From: Xanthomonas nasturtii
GTDB taxonomy: Bacteria; Pseudomonadota; Gammaproteobacteria; Xanthomonadales; Xanthomonadaceae
Assembly (NCBI RefSeq): GCF_001660815.1
Contig: NZ_LYMI01000012.1
Span: 1 to 64,000, forward strand
Length of the DNA stretch: 64,000 nucleotides
Reading direction: 5' to 3'
Shown: positions 16,543 to 25,534 of the stretch, piece after piece
Position numbering within the stretch: the stretch's first letter is position 1
Layout of the letters: every line of letters begins with the position of its first letter
The notes under the pieces: generated by a model
The model's database searches: none
What the model was told of the DNA's origin: nothing
Seen by the model: only the letters and a program-made list of their open reading frames with translations
Position numbers and translations under genes: made by a program

Positions 16543-17298
16543 ATGGTCAAGGTCAGGGCGGACGCCGACAAGCGATTGGACGACCTGCACCTGGACGCGT
16601 CCGCGCCGACCCCGCTGTATCTGCAATTGGCCGGCAAGCTCACCGACGCCATCCGTGGCGGCCAGTGGAAGGCCGGCGAGGCGCTGCCGGCCGAGCGCCA
16701 GCTGTGCGAGCGCCTGCAGATCTCGCGGGTGACCCTGCGCCAGGCGGTGGATGTGCTGGTCGAACAAGGCCTGGTCTCGCGCCGGCAGGGCGCCGGCACC
16801 TTCGTCACCACCCAGATCCAGCATCAACTCAGTGGCCTCACCAGCTTCAGCGAGACGCTGCGCATCAAGGGCTACGAGCCCGGCACGCGCTGGCTGGAGC
16901 GGCGGTTGCGCCCGGCACACGGTGAAGAAATCCTGCGGCTGGGGTTGTCGCCGGATGCGGCGGTGGCTTCGCTCACGCGCCTGCGCAGCGCCGACGACCG
17001 CGTCATGGCTTACGAGAACGCGGTGCTGCCGCAACGCATCGTCGCCGACCCACAGCAGATCGGCGATTCGCTGTACAGCTACCTGGATGCGCAGGGCACG
17101 CCGGTGGTGCGCGCGCTGCAGTATTTCCGCGCGATCAACCTGCCGGCGCGGCTGGCCGAACACCTGCGCATGAAAACCGGCGAGGCGATTCTGCACGTGG
17201 TGCGCGTGGGCTATGCCCGCGATGGCAGCGCGATCGAATTGACCGACACCTACTGCCACAACGATTTCTACGATTTCGTCGCCGAACTGCGCCGCTGA
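16543..17298 (+). CDS. nagQ: GntR/HutC-family regulator NagQ
   Basis: 251 residues. An N-terminal winged helix-turn-helix (PLYLQLAGKLTDAIRGGQW; LQISRVTLRQAVDVLVEQG; RRQGAGTFVT, residues about 20-90) is joined to a C-terminal UTRA ligand-binding domain (LTSFSETLRIKGYEPG through AIELTDTYCHNDFYDFVAEL). UTRA proteins in nag clusters sense GlcNAc-6-phosphate or GlcN-6-phosphate. It heads the nagQ-P-R-B-A gene set, 43 bp before nagP. The symbol follows the X. campestris nag regulon nomenclature as I recall it. Confidence 0.87.
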   Translation: MVKVRADADKRLDDLHLDASAPTPLYLQLAGKLTDAIRGGQWKAGEALPAERQLCERLQISRVTLRQAVDVLVEQGLVSRRQGAGTFVTTQIQHQLSGLTSFSETLRIKGYEPGTRWLERRLRPAHGEEILRLGLSPDAAVASLTRLRSADDRVMAYENAVLPQRIVADPQQIGDSLYSYLDAQGTPVVRALQYFRAINLPARLAEHLRMKTGEAILHVVRVGYARDGSAIELTDTYCHNDFYDFVAELRR

Positions 17299-17341
17299 CG
17301 CCGCCGGCATTCCTCACGACAACCTCAGAGCCCGCCGATCC

Positions 17342-18619
17342 ATGACTACCGCCAGGCCCGCAAGTCCCGTTGTCTCGATCGCCATCGTCGGCGTGCTGTT
17401 TTTCATCATCGGCTTTTTCACCTGGATCAACGGGCCGCTGATCACCTTCGTGCGGCTGGCGTTCGACCTCAACGAGGTCAACGCGTTTCTGGTGCTGATG
17501 GTGTTCTACCTGTCGTACTTCTTTCTGGCGTTGCCGTCGTCATGGATTCTCAAACGCACCGGCATGAAGAAGGGCCTGGCGCTGAGCCTGGTGGTGATGG
17601 CGGTAGGTGCAGCCGGATTCGGCCAATTCGCCACGCAGCGCTGGTATCCGGGCGCATTGGGCGGGCTGTTCGTGATCGGTAGCGGCCTGGCCTTGCTGCA
17701 GACGGCGATCAACCCCTACATCAGCATTCTCGGGCCGATCGAAAGCGCCGCGCGCCGCATCGCGCTGATGGGCATCTGCAACAAGATCGCCGGCATCCTG
17801 GCGCCGATCCTGATCGGCTCGCTGGTATTGCACGGGATCGGCGATCTGTCCGCGCAGGTGGCCAGTGCCACGCCGGCCGCCAAGGAACAGTTGCTCACCG
17901 CGTTTGCGGCCAAGATCCACGCGCCGTATCTGGTGATGTCCGGGGTGTTGCTGGTGCTGGCCATCGGCGTGCTGTTTTCGCCGTTGCCCGAGCTCAAGGC
18001 CTCCGAAGCCAATGCCACGCCCGGCAGCGCGGCCGGCGCGCAGAAATCCAGCATCTTCCAGTTCCCGCATCTGTGGCTGGGCGTGTTGTGCCTGTTCGTC
18101 TACGTGGGTGTGGAAGTGATGGCCGGCGATGCCATCGGTACCTACGGCCACGGCTTCGATCTGCCGCTGGACAGCACCAAGCTGTTCACCTCCTACACGC
18201 TGGGCGCGATGTTGCTCGGCTACATCGCCGGCCTGGTGCTGATTCCCAACGTCATTTCGCAGGCGCGTTACCTGAGCATGTCGGCGGTGCTGGGCGTGCT
18301 GTTCTCGCTCGGCGCCTTGCTCACCCACGGTTACGTGTCGGTGGGCTTCGTGGCTGCGCTTGGGTTTGCCAACGCCATGATGTGGCCGGCGATCTTTCCG
18401 CTGGCCATTCGCGGGCTGGGCCGCTTTACCGAAATCGGCTCGGCACTGCTGGTGATGGGCATTGCCGGCGGCGCGATCATTCCGCAGCTGTTCGCCATTC
18501 TCAAACAGCACTACGACTTCCAGGTCGTGTTCGCTGCGTTGATGGTGCCGTGCTATCTGTACATCCTGTTCTATTCGCTGCGCGGTCACCGCGTGGGCCT
18601 GCCGGCCCAGGCCAAGTGA
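17342..18619 (+). CDS. nagP: MFS N-acetylglucosamine transporter NagP
   Basis: 425 residues with about 12 hydrophobic segments. The N-terminus shows the FGHS (FucP-like) subfamily pattern FFIIGFFTWINGPLITFVRL, then FLVLMVFYLSYFFLALPSSW. LLQTAINPYISILGPIESAA and GDAIGTYGHGFDL are also typical of bacterial sugar:H+ symporters of this group. It should carry GlcNAc across the inner membrane. The cluster's neighbours (UTRA regulator, NagR, NagB-II, NagA) support the substrate. There is no PTS component nearby, so the sugar would need phosphorylation by a separate kinase outside the window. Confidence 0.88.
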   Translation: MTTARPASPVVSIAIVGVLFFIIGFFTWINGPLITFVRLAFDLNEVNAFLVLMVFYLSYFFLALPSSWILKRTGMKKGLALSLVVMAVGAAGFGQFATQRWYPGALGGLFVIGSGLALLQTAINPYISILGPIESAARRIALMGICNKIAGILAPILIGSLVLHGIGDLSAQVASATPAAKEQLLTAFAAKIHAPYLVMSGVLLVLAIGVLFSPLPELKASEANATPGSAAGAQKSSIFQFPHLWLGVLCLFVYVGVEVMAGDAIGTYGHGFDLPLDSTKLFTSYTLGAMLLGYIAGLVLIPNVISQARYLSMSAVLGVLFSLGALLTHGYVSVGFVAALGFANAMMWPAIFPLAIRGLGRFTEIGSALLVMGIAGGAIIPQLFAILKQHYDFQVVFAALMVPCYLYILFYSLRGHRVGLPAQAK

Positions 18620-18659
18620 GCGACGCGGCATGATGCGTCCCGACGAACAAGGCACACCC

Positions 18660-19727
18660 ATGCGCAGGCCCACCATCAAAGACGTCGCCGAGCGCGCCAA
18701 GGTCTCGTTGAAGACCGTGTCGCGGGTGATCAACAACGAGCCCTCGGTGATGCAGGCCACGCGCGCGCGCGTGCTGCGCGCCATCGCCGATCTCGACTAC
18801 GAGCCCGATCCGTCTGCGCGCAACCTGCGCAGCGGCACGCCGTTCGTGATCGGCCTGGTCTACGACAACCCCAACCCGTACCACATCATCGGCATCCAGA
18901 ACGGCGTGCTGGCCGCCTGCCGCGAAACCGGCTTCGGCCTGCAGATTCATCCCTGCGATTCCACTTCGCCGCTGCTGGCCGAAGAACTGGCCGAATGGGT
19001 GCAGCGTTCGCGTCTGGCCGGCGTGGTGTTGACCGCGCCGATGTCCGAACGCCCGGAACTGCTGGCCGGTCTGGCCGCGCGCGGCATCAAGAGCGTGCGC
19101 ATCATCGCCTCCACCAAAGATCCCGGCGATGGCCCGTGCGTCTACATCGACGACCGCGATGCCGCGTATGAAATCACCGAGCACCTGATCCAGCTCGGCC
19201 ATCAGCGCATCGGCTTTCTGTGGGGCGGCTCGCAGCACCGTTCCAGTGGCGAGCGCTATGCCGGCTACGAAGCGGCGTTGAAAGATTACGGCATCGGCCT
19301 GGACAAACACCTGGTGATTCCCGGCGACTACACCTTCGACGATGGCTTCCGTGGCGCGCGTCGGTTGTTGTCGTTGCGCGAACCGCCCACGGCCATCTTC
19401 GGCAGCAACGACGAAATCGCCGCCGGCGTGCTGGCGGCGGCCAAATCCACCGGCATGAACGTGCCGTATCAGCTATCGATCGCCGGCTTCGAGGACAGCC
19501 CGTTCTCGCGCCAGTCGTGGCCGGCATTGACCACCGCCAAGCAGGCCACCGAAGACATCGCACGGCATGCCGCACGCTTGCTGATCAGCCAGTTGCGCAG
19601 CGATGCCTACGACGACCAGCCCGCGCAATTGCAGAACCGCGGCTTCGTACCGCAACTGGTGGTGCGCGGCTCCACCGCGCCGGCGCCTGCGTCCACCGGC
19701 AAACCCCTTCCCCCCGAATCCGCCTGA
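18660..19727 (+). CDS. nagR: LacI-family regulator NagR
   Basis: 355 residues from the ATG at 18660; ATGs at 18630 and 18633 are in-frame alternatives. The LacI helix-turn-helix is clear (TIKDVAERAKVSLKTVSRVI, then hinge LDYEPDPSARNLRSG). The periplasmic-binding-protein fold follows (IGLVYDNPNPYHIIGIQNGV; FGSNDEIAAGVL; SIAGFEDSPFSRQSWPALTT). It probably represses nag and chitin-related genes in the absence of GlcNAc-derived ligand. A LacI-type dyad upstream of the receptor at 22478 is a likely target. It lies between nagP and nagB-II in one transcription direction. Confidence 0.87.
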   Translation: MRRPTIKDVAERAKVSLKTVSRVINNEPSVMQATRARVLRAIADLDYEPDPSARNLRSGTPFVIGLVYDNPNPYHIIGIQNGVLAACRETGFGLQIHPCDSTSPLLAEELAEWVQRSRLAGVVLTAPMSERPELLAGLAARGIKSVRIIASTKDPGDGPCVYIDDRDAAYEITEHLIQLGHQRIGFLWGGSQHRSSGERYAGYEAALKDYGIGLDKHLVIPGDYTFDDGFRGARRLLSLREPPTAIFGSNDEIAAGVLAAAKSTGMNVPYQLSIAGFEDSPFSRQSWPALTTAKQATEDIARHAARLLISQLRSDAYDDQPAQLQNRGFVPQLVVRGSTAPAPASTGKPLPPESA

Positions 19728-19733
19728 GCCACG

Positions 19734-20762
19734 ATGAGCCTTCCCACCGAAACCGACACCTTGATGTTCCGCGAGGCGGCGCAGACTGCCGACGTGGTTG
19801 CTGCACAGTTCGCCCGCAATGCCGACACCATCGCCGCGCTTGCGCAGTCGCTGCGCGACAATCCGCCACCGTTCGTGGTGACCTGCGCGCGCGGCAGTTC
19901 CGATCACGCCGCCACCTACGCCAAATATCTGTTCGAAACCCAGCTCGGCATCGTCACTGCGTCTGCGTCGCCGTCGGTGGGCTCGGTGTATGCAGCGCCG
20001 CTGCAACTGCGTGGCGCGCTGTACATCGTGATTTCGCAATCGGGCAAGAGCCCGGACCTGCTGCGCAATGCCGAAGCGGCCAAGGCCGCCGGCGCGCGCG
20101 TGATCGCCCTGGTCAACGTGGAAGATTCGCCGCTGGCGCAGCTGGCCGATGTGGTGATTCCGCTCGGCGCAGGCCCGGAAAACAGCGTGGCTGCCACCAA
20201 GAGCTACCTCGCCTCGCTGGCAGCGGTGCTGCAGCTGGGTGCCGTGTGGAAGAACGACCCGGCACTGCTCGCGGCAGTGGAGGCATTGCCGCAGCAACTG
20301 CGCAATGCCTGGCAGGCCGACTGGTCGGCACTGACCACCGGTTTGACGCCCGCGCATAACCTGTTCGTGCTGGGCCGCGGCCTGGGCCTGGGCGCGGCGC
20401 AGGAAGCGGCCTTGAAGTTCAAGGAAACCTGCGGCCTGCATGCCGAAGCCTACAGCTCGGCCGAGGTCAAGCATGGCCCGATGGCATTGGTGGGCCCGGG
20501 CTTCCCGGTCTTGGTGTTTGCCCAGCCGGACGAAACCGGTGCCGGCACGCGCGCACTCGCCGCCGAATTCCGCGCGCGTGGCGCGCAGGTGTGGCTGGCC
20601 GCGCCCGATGGCGACCTGCCGCTTGCCGATGCCGCGCATCCTGCCTGCGCACCGCTGCTCACCGTGCAGAGCTTCTATCGCGCGATCAATGCCTTGGCGC
20701 TGCAGCGCGGCCACAATCCCGATTTGCCGCCGCATCTGAACAAGGTCACGGAAACCGTCTGA
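19734..20762 (+). CDS. nagB-II: Glucosamine-6-phosphate deaminase NagB-II (SIS type)
   Basis: 342 residues with two SIS domains (CARGSSDHAATYAKYLFET; VISQSGKSPDLLRNAEAAKA; GAGPENSVAATKSYLA; second domain LGRGLGLGAAQEAALKFKET). ETCGLHAEAYSSAEVKHGPMA resembles the isomerase half of GlmS, but the N-terminal glutaminase domain is absent. This is the NagB-II type that converts GlcN-6-phosphate to fructose-6-phosphate and ammonia. It is 6 bp downstream of nagR, and its stop is 2 bp before nagA. The classical NagB fold is not present in the window. Confidence 0.88.
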   Translation: MSLPTETDTLMFREAAQTADVVAAQFARNADTIAALAQSLRDNPPPFVVTCARGSSDHAATYAKYLFETQLGIVTASASPSVGSVYAAPLQLRGALYIVISQSGKSPDLLRNAEAAKAAGARVIALVNVEDSPLAQLADVVIPLGAGPENSVAATKSYLASLAAVLQLGAVWKNDPALLAAVEALPQQLRNAWQADWSALTTGLTPAHNLFVLGRGLGLGAAQEAALKFKETCGLHAEAYSSAEVKHGPMALVGPGFPVLVFAQPDETGAGTRALAAEFRARGAQVWLAAPDGDLPLADAAHPACAPLLTVQSFYRAINALALQRGHNPDLPPHLNKVTETV

Positions 20763-20764
20763 TC

Positions 20765-21919
20765 ATGCACGCTTTCACGACTCAGGCACTGTGCAACGCA
20801 CGCGTGCTCACCGACAACGGATTGCAGGATGGCCTGGTCGTGGTGCTGGCTGGCACGCAGATCCAGGCGATTGTGCCGGCAGATGATGCGCGCGTTGCGC
20901 AGGCGCATACGCGCGTGGATCTGGGCGGCGCCACCTTGTTGCCGGGCTTCATCGACATCCAGGTCAACGGCGGCGGCGGGGTGTTGTTCAACAACGCGCG
21001 CGACCCGCAGGCACTGGCCACCATCGCCGCGGCGCATCGCCGCTTCGGCACCACCGGCATGCTGCCCACGCTGATCAGCGACACTGCCGAGGTGATGGCC
21101 GAAGCGATCGATGCAACGCGTGCTGCAATCGCGCAAGGCGTGCCCGGTGTGCTCGGCATCCATCTGGAAGGCCCGTACCTGAGCCCGGCCCGCAAGGGCA
21201 CGCACGACGCGCACAAGTTCCGCGTGCCGGACGCGCACGAGATTGCGGTCGACACCTCGTTGGATAACGGCGTCACCCTGATCACGCTCGCGCCCGAGCG
21301 CGTGCCGCTGGACGATATCCGTGCCTTCGTTGCCGGCGGCGCGATCGTGTTCGCCGGGCATACTGCGGCGACTTACGAGCAGGCGCGCGCTGGCATTGCC
21401 GCAGGCGTCAGCGGTTTTACGCATGTGTACAACGCGATGTCGCAACTGGCCGGGCGCGAGCCCAACGCCGTCGGCGCGGCGCTGGAAGACCCCACTGTGT
21501 GGTGCGGCGTCATCGTCGATGGCGTGCACGTGCATCCGGCCAGCCTGCGCGTGGCCCTGGCGGCCAAGCCACGCGGCAAGCTGCTGCTGGTCACCGATGC
21601 CATGCCGATGGTCGGCAGCGACAGCCCCAGCTTCGATCTGTATGGCGAGACCATCACCGCCGTGGACGGCGTGGTGCGCAATGCCGATGGCGCACTGGCC
21701 GGCTCCGCACTGGACATGGCCACCGCCGTGCGCAACAGCGTGCAGTGGCTGGGCGTGGATCTGGCCGAAGCCGCACGCATGGCCTCCACCTATCCCGCGC
21801 AATGCATCGGCCTGGGCGACCGCCTGGGACGCATCGCGCCCGGCTATCAAGCCGACCTGGTGTTGGTGGATGCAGATGTGCAGGTGTTGAGCACCTGGGT
21901 GGCCGGGCAGCGGGAGTAA
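20765..21919 (+). CDS. nagA: N-acetylglucosamine-6-phosphate deacetylase NagA
   Basis: 384 residues from the ATG at 20765. NagA removes the acetyl group from GlcNAc-6-phosphate. This amidohydrolase shows the metal-site motifs LLPGFIDIQVNGGGG, HLEGPYLSPARKGTHD, FAGHTAATYEQ, GFTHVYNAMS, VIVDGVHVHP and the catalytic-Asp block LLVTDAMPMVG. The C-terminal LGRIAPGYQADLVLVD is the standard strand closing the beta-sandwich. With NagB-II it completes conversion to fructose-6-phosphate. It is probably the last gene of the nagQPRBA transcript. Confidence 0.95.
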   Translation: MHAFTTQALCNARVLTDNGLQDGLVVVLAGTQIQAIVPADDARVAQAHTRVDLGGATLLPGFIDIQVNGGGGVLFNNARDPQALATIAAAHRRFGTTGMLPTLISDTAEVMAEAIDATRAAIAQGVPGVLGIHLEGPYLSPARKGTHDAHKFRVPDAHEIAVDTSLDNGVTLITLAPERVPLDDIRAFVAGGAIVFAGHTAATYEQARAGIAAGVSGFTHVYNAMSQLAGREPNAVGAALEDPTVWCGVIVDGVHVHPASLRVALAAKPRGKLLLVTDAMPMVGSDSPSFDLYGETITAVDGVVRNADGALAGSALDMATAVRNSVQWLGVDLAEAARMASTYPAQCIGLGDRLGRIAPGYQADLVLVDADVQVLSTWVAGQRE

Positions 21920-22477
21920 GCGTTACGCTTGCGCCGCGCGACCACGCGCGGCGTTCATGGCGTGTCGCATCGTTGCAACCTTCGCCTACGTCGCGCAGTG
22001 CGGCGTCTCTTCATCGTCGTTACGCGTTGCCGACGTTTCATGCAAACCACACTCTGCGCGCGCAAACACTCTGCACCGCACCATCGTGCGCGCAGCGGTG
22101 TGGCAGTAGGCAGCAAGGCGCAGCGGTCTGCACGCGCGCCGAAAGCAGTGAGACGACGGTCACGCGGTCATCCAGATATCTGCACAAAACACGCTGTTCA
22201 GCGCATAAAAAACTGCGTTCGTGCGGATGAGTTGACAGCGCCGCTCACGAAAGGCACCTTCGTTGATAACGTTGTCAGCGAAGAGACGCTGCTCCACGTT
22301 CGAGAAAAACATTGCCGGCCGCGCATCTCGCGGCTTGGCGTTACCCGCATGCCGTCATGGAATGCGGGTGGTCGCTCGTATCCGGTACAGGGGGCGGATT
22401 GCGGGCATGACACGCGCGTCGCGCGTCGTTGCGCAACCACACGGTTGCCATCCGACATCAGTTACGAGGTCCATGCA
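21920..22477. other. Intergenic region upstream of the nag TonB receptor
   Basis: I see no supportable gene in these 558 bp. The region contains the LacI-type dyad at 22264-22277 and, near its right end, a GAGG ribosome-binding site (22466-22469) for the receptor. Confidence 0.5.
22264..22277. promoter_or_regulatory. Candidate LacI-type (NagR) operator
   Basis: TGATAACGTTGTCA is a near-perfect palindrome (one mismatched pair) with the central CG typical of LacI-family operators. It lies about 200 bp upstream of the receptor gene adjacent to nagA, and NagR is encoded 2.5 kb away. Assignment to NagR is inferred. Confidence 0.55.
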
Positions 22478-25147
22478 ATGCTGTTTCCCCATCTGTTCGC
22501 TTCATCCCGTTGTGTGCAAGTGCATGCGTCCATCGCTGCGCTATGCCGCTCTCCATTGAGTGCCGCCGTCAGGTGCTTGCTTGTCGGTGGCGCCACCGTT
22601 GCCTGCGTTGCAGCGCTTCCCGCATTCGCGCAGGAACAGCCTGCACCTGCGCAGCAACAAACCCCCGCACAAACCAATCCATCGGTTTCCACGCTGGATG
22701 AAATCAAGGTGGTGGGCTACCAGGCCAGCCTGGGCAAGGCGCTCAACGTCAAGCGCAATGCCGATGCGATCGTCGATGCGATCAGCGCCGAAGACATCGG
22801 CAAATTTCCCGATACCAACGTGGCCGAATCGTTGTCGCGGCTGTCCGGCATCACCGTGGACAGGCAGTTCGGCGAAGGCGAAAAAGTCAGCATCCTGGGC
22901 ACCGATCCGGCGCTCAATCGCGTGCTGCTCAATGGCCAGACCATTGCATCGACCAGTTGGGGCGGCGACCCCAACGACCCGGACAGCCGCTCGTTCAACT
23001 ACAGCACGCTGGCGCCGGAGGTGGTCGGCCTGATGGAGGTCTACAAGACCCCGGAAGCGCGGATCGATGAAGGCTCCATCGGTGGCACCGTGATCGTGCA
23101 CACGCGCAAGCCGCTGGATCTGGATCGCAATACGCTCACCGGCACCGTGAGCTACGGCTACAACGATCGTTCCGACGAAGGCAAGCCGAATGCGTCGGCG
23201 TTGTACAGCTGGAAGAACCAGGACGAAACCCTGGGCGTGCTCACCTCGGTGATGCATTCGCAGCGCGTGTTGCGCCGCGACGGCGTGGAAATCTTCGGCT
23301 ACGACGACGTCGCAGGCGCCGGGTTTCCGCCGGGGGTGGTCGGTAACAACACTGGCGTGTTTCCCACCTCGATCAATACCGCGCTGTTCCAGCAGACGCG
23401 CAAGCGAGACGGCGTCAGCGCTGCGCTGCAATGGAAGCCGGACAGTGATTTCGAGCTCAATCTGACCGGCCTGTACGTCAAGGAAAGTTTCGACAACTAC
23501 AACCAGAGCCGTTACGGCTATTGGGGCTCCAATCCCGGCGACGCGCAGGCGTTAGGCTTCGAAAACGGCGTTGCCACCTCGGGCACCTTCGGCGATCAAT
23601 CCACCACGTTCCTGGACGGTTACCTGCGTAACAGCGACGTCACCACCGGCAGCATCCATCTGCGCGCCGACTGGCACGGCGATGGCTGGAATGCGTCCAG
23701 CCAGGTGGGCTACACCAGCTCCCAAGGCGGTGCCGAGCGCATTTACGGCATCCAGTTCCGCAACCTGGCCGGCTACAGCTACGACATCGACGGGCGCCGC
23801 ACCGCGATGGACTACAGCACCGACCCCACCAATGCCGCAGCGATGCAACTCAACAACGCCTCGGCCAGCCACAGCCCGCAGTACGACAAAGAGCGCTATC
23901 TGCAGCTGGATTTCGACCATGCGGTGGAGTGGGGACCGTTCACGCAGATCCTGACCGGCATCAAGCTCACCAATCACGCCACTGGGCAATCGGCGTACAG
24001 CCGTACCTGGACCCCGAACGATGGCAGCACCCTCGCGGCGTTTTCGCCTGGCACCACGCCGTCCGGGTATCTGGACGGCCTATCGACCAGTGCCGACATG
24101 CAGCGCTGGTCGACCATCAACAGCGGTGCGATCAGTCGATACATCGGCGGATTGGAGGGCGATGACGGGCTGCCGATCAGTTATGCCGGCAACTACAGCA
24201 TCGAAGAGCAGAACCGTGCGTGGTTCCTGCAAGGCAACTTCTCCGGCGAGCGCTATCGCGGCAACATCGGTGTGCGCTATGTGCATACGCGCGATTCCAC
24301 CGATGGTTTCAGCTACGCGCCAGGCGGCGGCTATACGCCGGTCAATTTCCTCAGCAGCTACGGCAAATGGCTACCGGCGTTCAATATTGCGTATGACCTG
24401 CGCGACGATCTGATGCTGCGCTTTGCCGCCTCCAAGGTGATCGCGCGGCCGCGTTATACCAACATGACCCCGTATGTGGCCACCGACGACACCACGCTGA
24501 CCGCCTCCACCGGCAATCCAGGCTTGAGCCCGTACGAATCGACCAACCTCGGCGCATCGCTGGAGTGGTATTTCTCCGACAGCAGCCTGCTCAGTGGCGA
24601 ATTTTTCTCGCGCGATATCTCCAACTACATCCTGACCACCGTGCAGGACCGCGTGTTCTTCAACAACGCCACCGGCGGGTCCAGCACGTATCAGACATCG
24701 GTGCCAACCAATGCCGGCGACGCCAAAGTGCAAGGCGTGGCGCTCAATCTGCAGCACAACTTCGGCAACGGCTTCGGCGTGGTGGCCAACTACACCTACT
24801 CCGATTCCAACACCGACGGCGACTACAGCCTGCCGTACAACTCGCGCAATGCCTACAACATCAGCCCGTACTACGAGCAAGGCAAGTGGAGCGCGCGGGT
24901 GAATCTGGGCTGGCGTTCGGAATACTTCACCCAGATCGGGCGGCTCAACGGTCAGCAGATGACCGATGCGTTCACCCAGGTGGATGCATCGTTCGGTTAT
25001 CAGGCCACCGAGCGCCTGCGCGTGGCGCTGGAGGCCACGAACCTGCTGGACGAAACCTACTTCAGCTACATCGGCAACAAGAACCAGCCGTACTACATTT
25101 ATAAAAACGGCCGCTCCTTCATGTTGAGCCTGAATTTCAAGCTGTAA
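22478..25147 (+). CDS. TonB-dependent receptor of the nag cluster
   Basis: 889 residues from the ATG at 22478. A signal peptide ends at ALPAFAQ. A TonB-box-like stretch (LDEIKVVGYQASLGKALNVK) is followed by the plug (AEDIGKFPDTNVAESLSRLS, GITVDRQFGEGEKVSI) and RIDEGSIGGTVIVHTRKPLD, which mark the large sugar-related subfamily of Xanthomonas and Caulobacter receptors. The barrel ends in NGRSFMLSLNFKL. Its position beside nagA and a LacI-type operator supports uptake of GlcNAc or chito-oligosaccharides across the outer membrane. The open frame continues upstream to 21929, but that stretch lacks a signal sequence and codes poorly. Confidence 0.9.
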   Translation: MLFPHLFASSRCVQVHASIAALCRSPLSAAVRCLLVGGATVACVAALPAFAQEQPAPAQQQTPAQTNPSVSTLDEIKVVGYQASLGKALNVKRNADAIVDAISAEDIGKFPDTNVAESLSRLSGITVDRQFGEGEKVSILGTDPALNRVLLNGQTIASTSWGGDPNDPDSRSFNYSTLAPEVVGLMEVYKTPEARIDEGSIGGTVIVHTRKPLDLDRNTLTGTVSYGYNDRSDEGKPNASALYSWKNQDETLGVLTSVMHSQRVLRRDGVEIFGYDDVAGAGFPPGVVGNNTGVFPTSINTALFQQTRKRDGVSAALQWKPDSDFELNLTGLYVKESFDNYNQSRYGYWGSNPGDAQALGFENGVATSGTFGDQSTTFLDGYLRNSDVTTGSIHLRADWHGDGWNASSQVGYTSSQGGAERIYGIQFRNLAGYSYDIDGRRTAMDYSTDPTNAAAMQLNNASASHSPQYDKERYLQLDFDHAVEWGPFTQILTGIKLTNHATGQSAYSRTWTPNDGSTLAAFSPGTTPSGYLDGLSTSADMQRWSTINSGAISRYIGGLEGDDGLPISYAGNYSIEEQNRAWFLQGNFSGERYRGNIGVRYVHTRDSTDGFSYAPGGGYTPVNFLSSYGKWLPAFNIAYDLRDDLMLRFAASKVIARPRYTNMTPYVATDDTTLTASTGNPGLSPYESTNLGASLEWYFSDSSLLSGEFFSRDISNYILTTVQDRVFFNNATGGSSTYQTSVPTNAGDAKVQGVALNLQHNFGNGFGVVANYTYSDSNTDGDYSLPYNSRNAYNISPYYEQGKWSARVNLGWRSEYFTQIGRLNGQQMTDAFTQVDASFGYQATERLRVALEATNLLDETYFSYIGNKNQPYYIYKNGRSFMLSLNFKL

Positions 25148-25534
25148 AGCGCATGGTTCGGGGGAAGCGCACGCACGGCGCGTGGAGGGCGTTGGCCGTC
25201 ACGCCACTGCGAGGCTGGGTGTGCCTCTTTCGAACCCTGCGGTTTTCGAGTTGCGCAACGACGAGGTGCGCTTGGTGATGCCGATGTACCAGGGAATACC
25301 GCCGGCCGCATAGGCGCGAGAAGGCATGCACGATGAAGCGCGTCGAAGACTACTGCGCATCCGCTACCGGATCGTGGCCTGTGCTCGGCATCGGCGTGTG
25401 CCACGCCTGCACTCCGGTTTCGCTGCCATCTGCATCCAGCTGACGGCCGCTCGCAACGCTTTTTGCCGCTCTACTTGCTGCCTCGGCGATCCGCCACGGG
25501 TATGGACGCCAGCGGCCCAGCAGGCAACCAGCGC
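25148..25534. other. Intergenic region between receptor and cca
   Basis: Convergent genes flank these 387 bp. Open frames crossing them are not convincing. A copy of a short dispersed repeat lies at 25380-25421. No U-tract terminator is obvious. Confidence 0.45.
25380..25421 (+). repeat. Dispersed 40-bp repeat, copy A
   Basis: The stretch GTGCTCGGCATCGGCGTG followed by CACTCCGGTTTCG matches the complement of 59085-59129 and the direct strand of 62550-62593. The shared core is GTRCTCGGMATCGGCRTG, then a CCAC block and a CACTSCGG end. Confidence 0.65.

Noticed and set aside
21929-22477. N-terminal extension of the nag TonB receptor to 21929
   Set aside because: The extension lacks a signal peptide and contains the operator dyad; the ATG at 22478 has a ribosome-binding site and a proper Sec signal.
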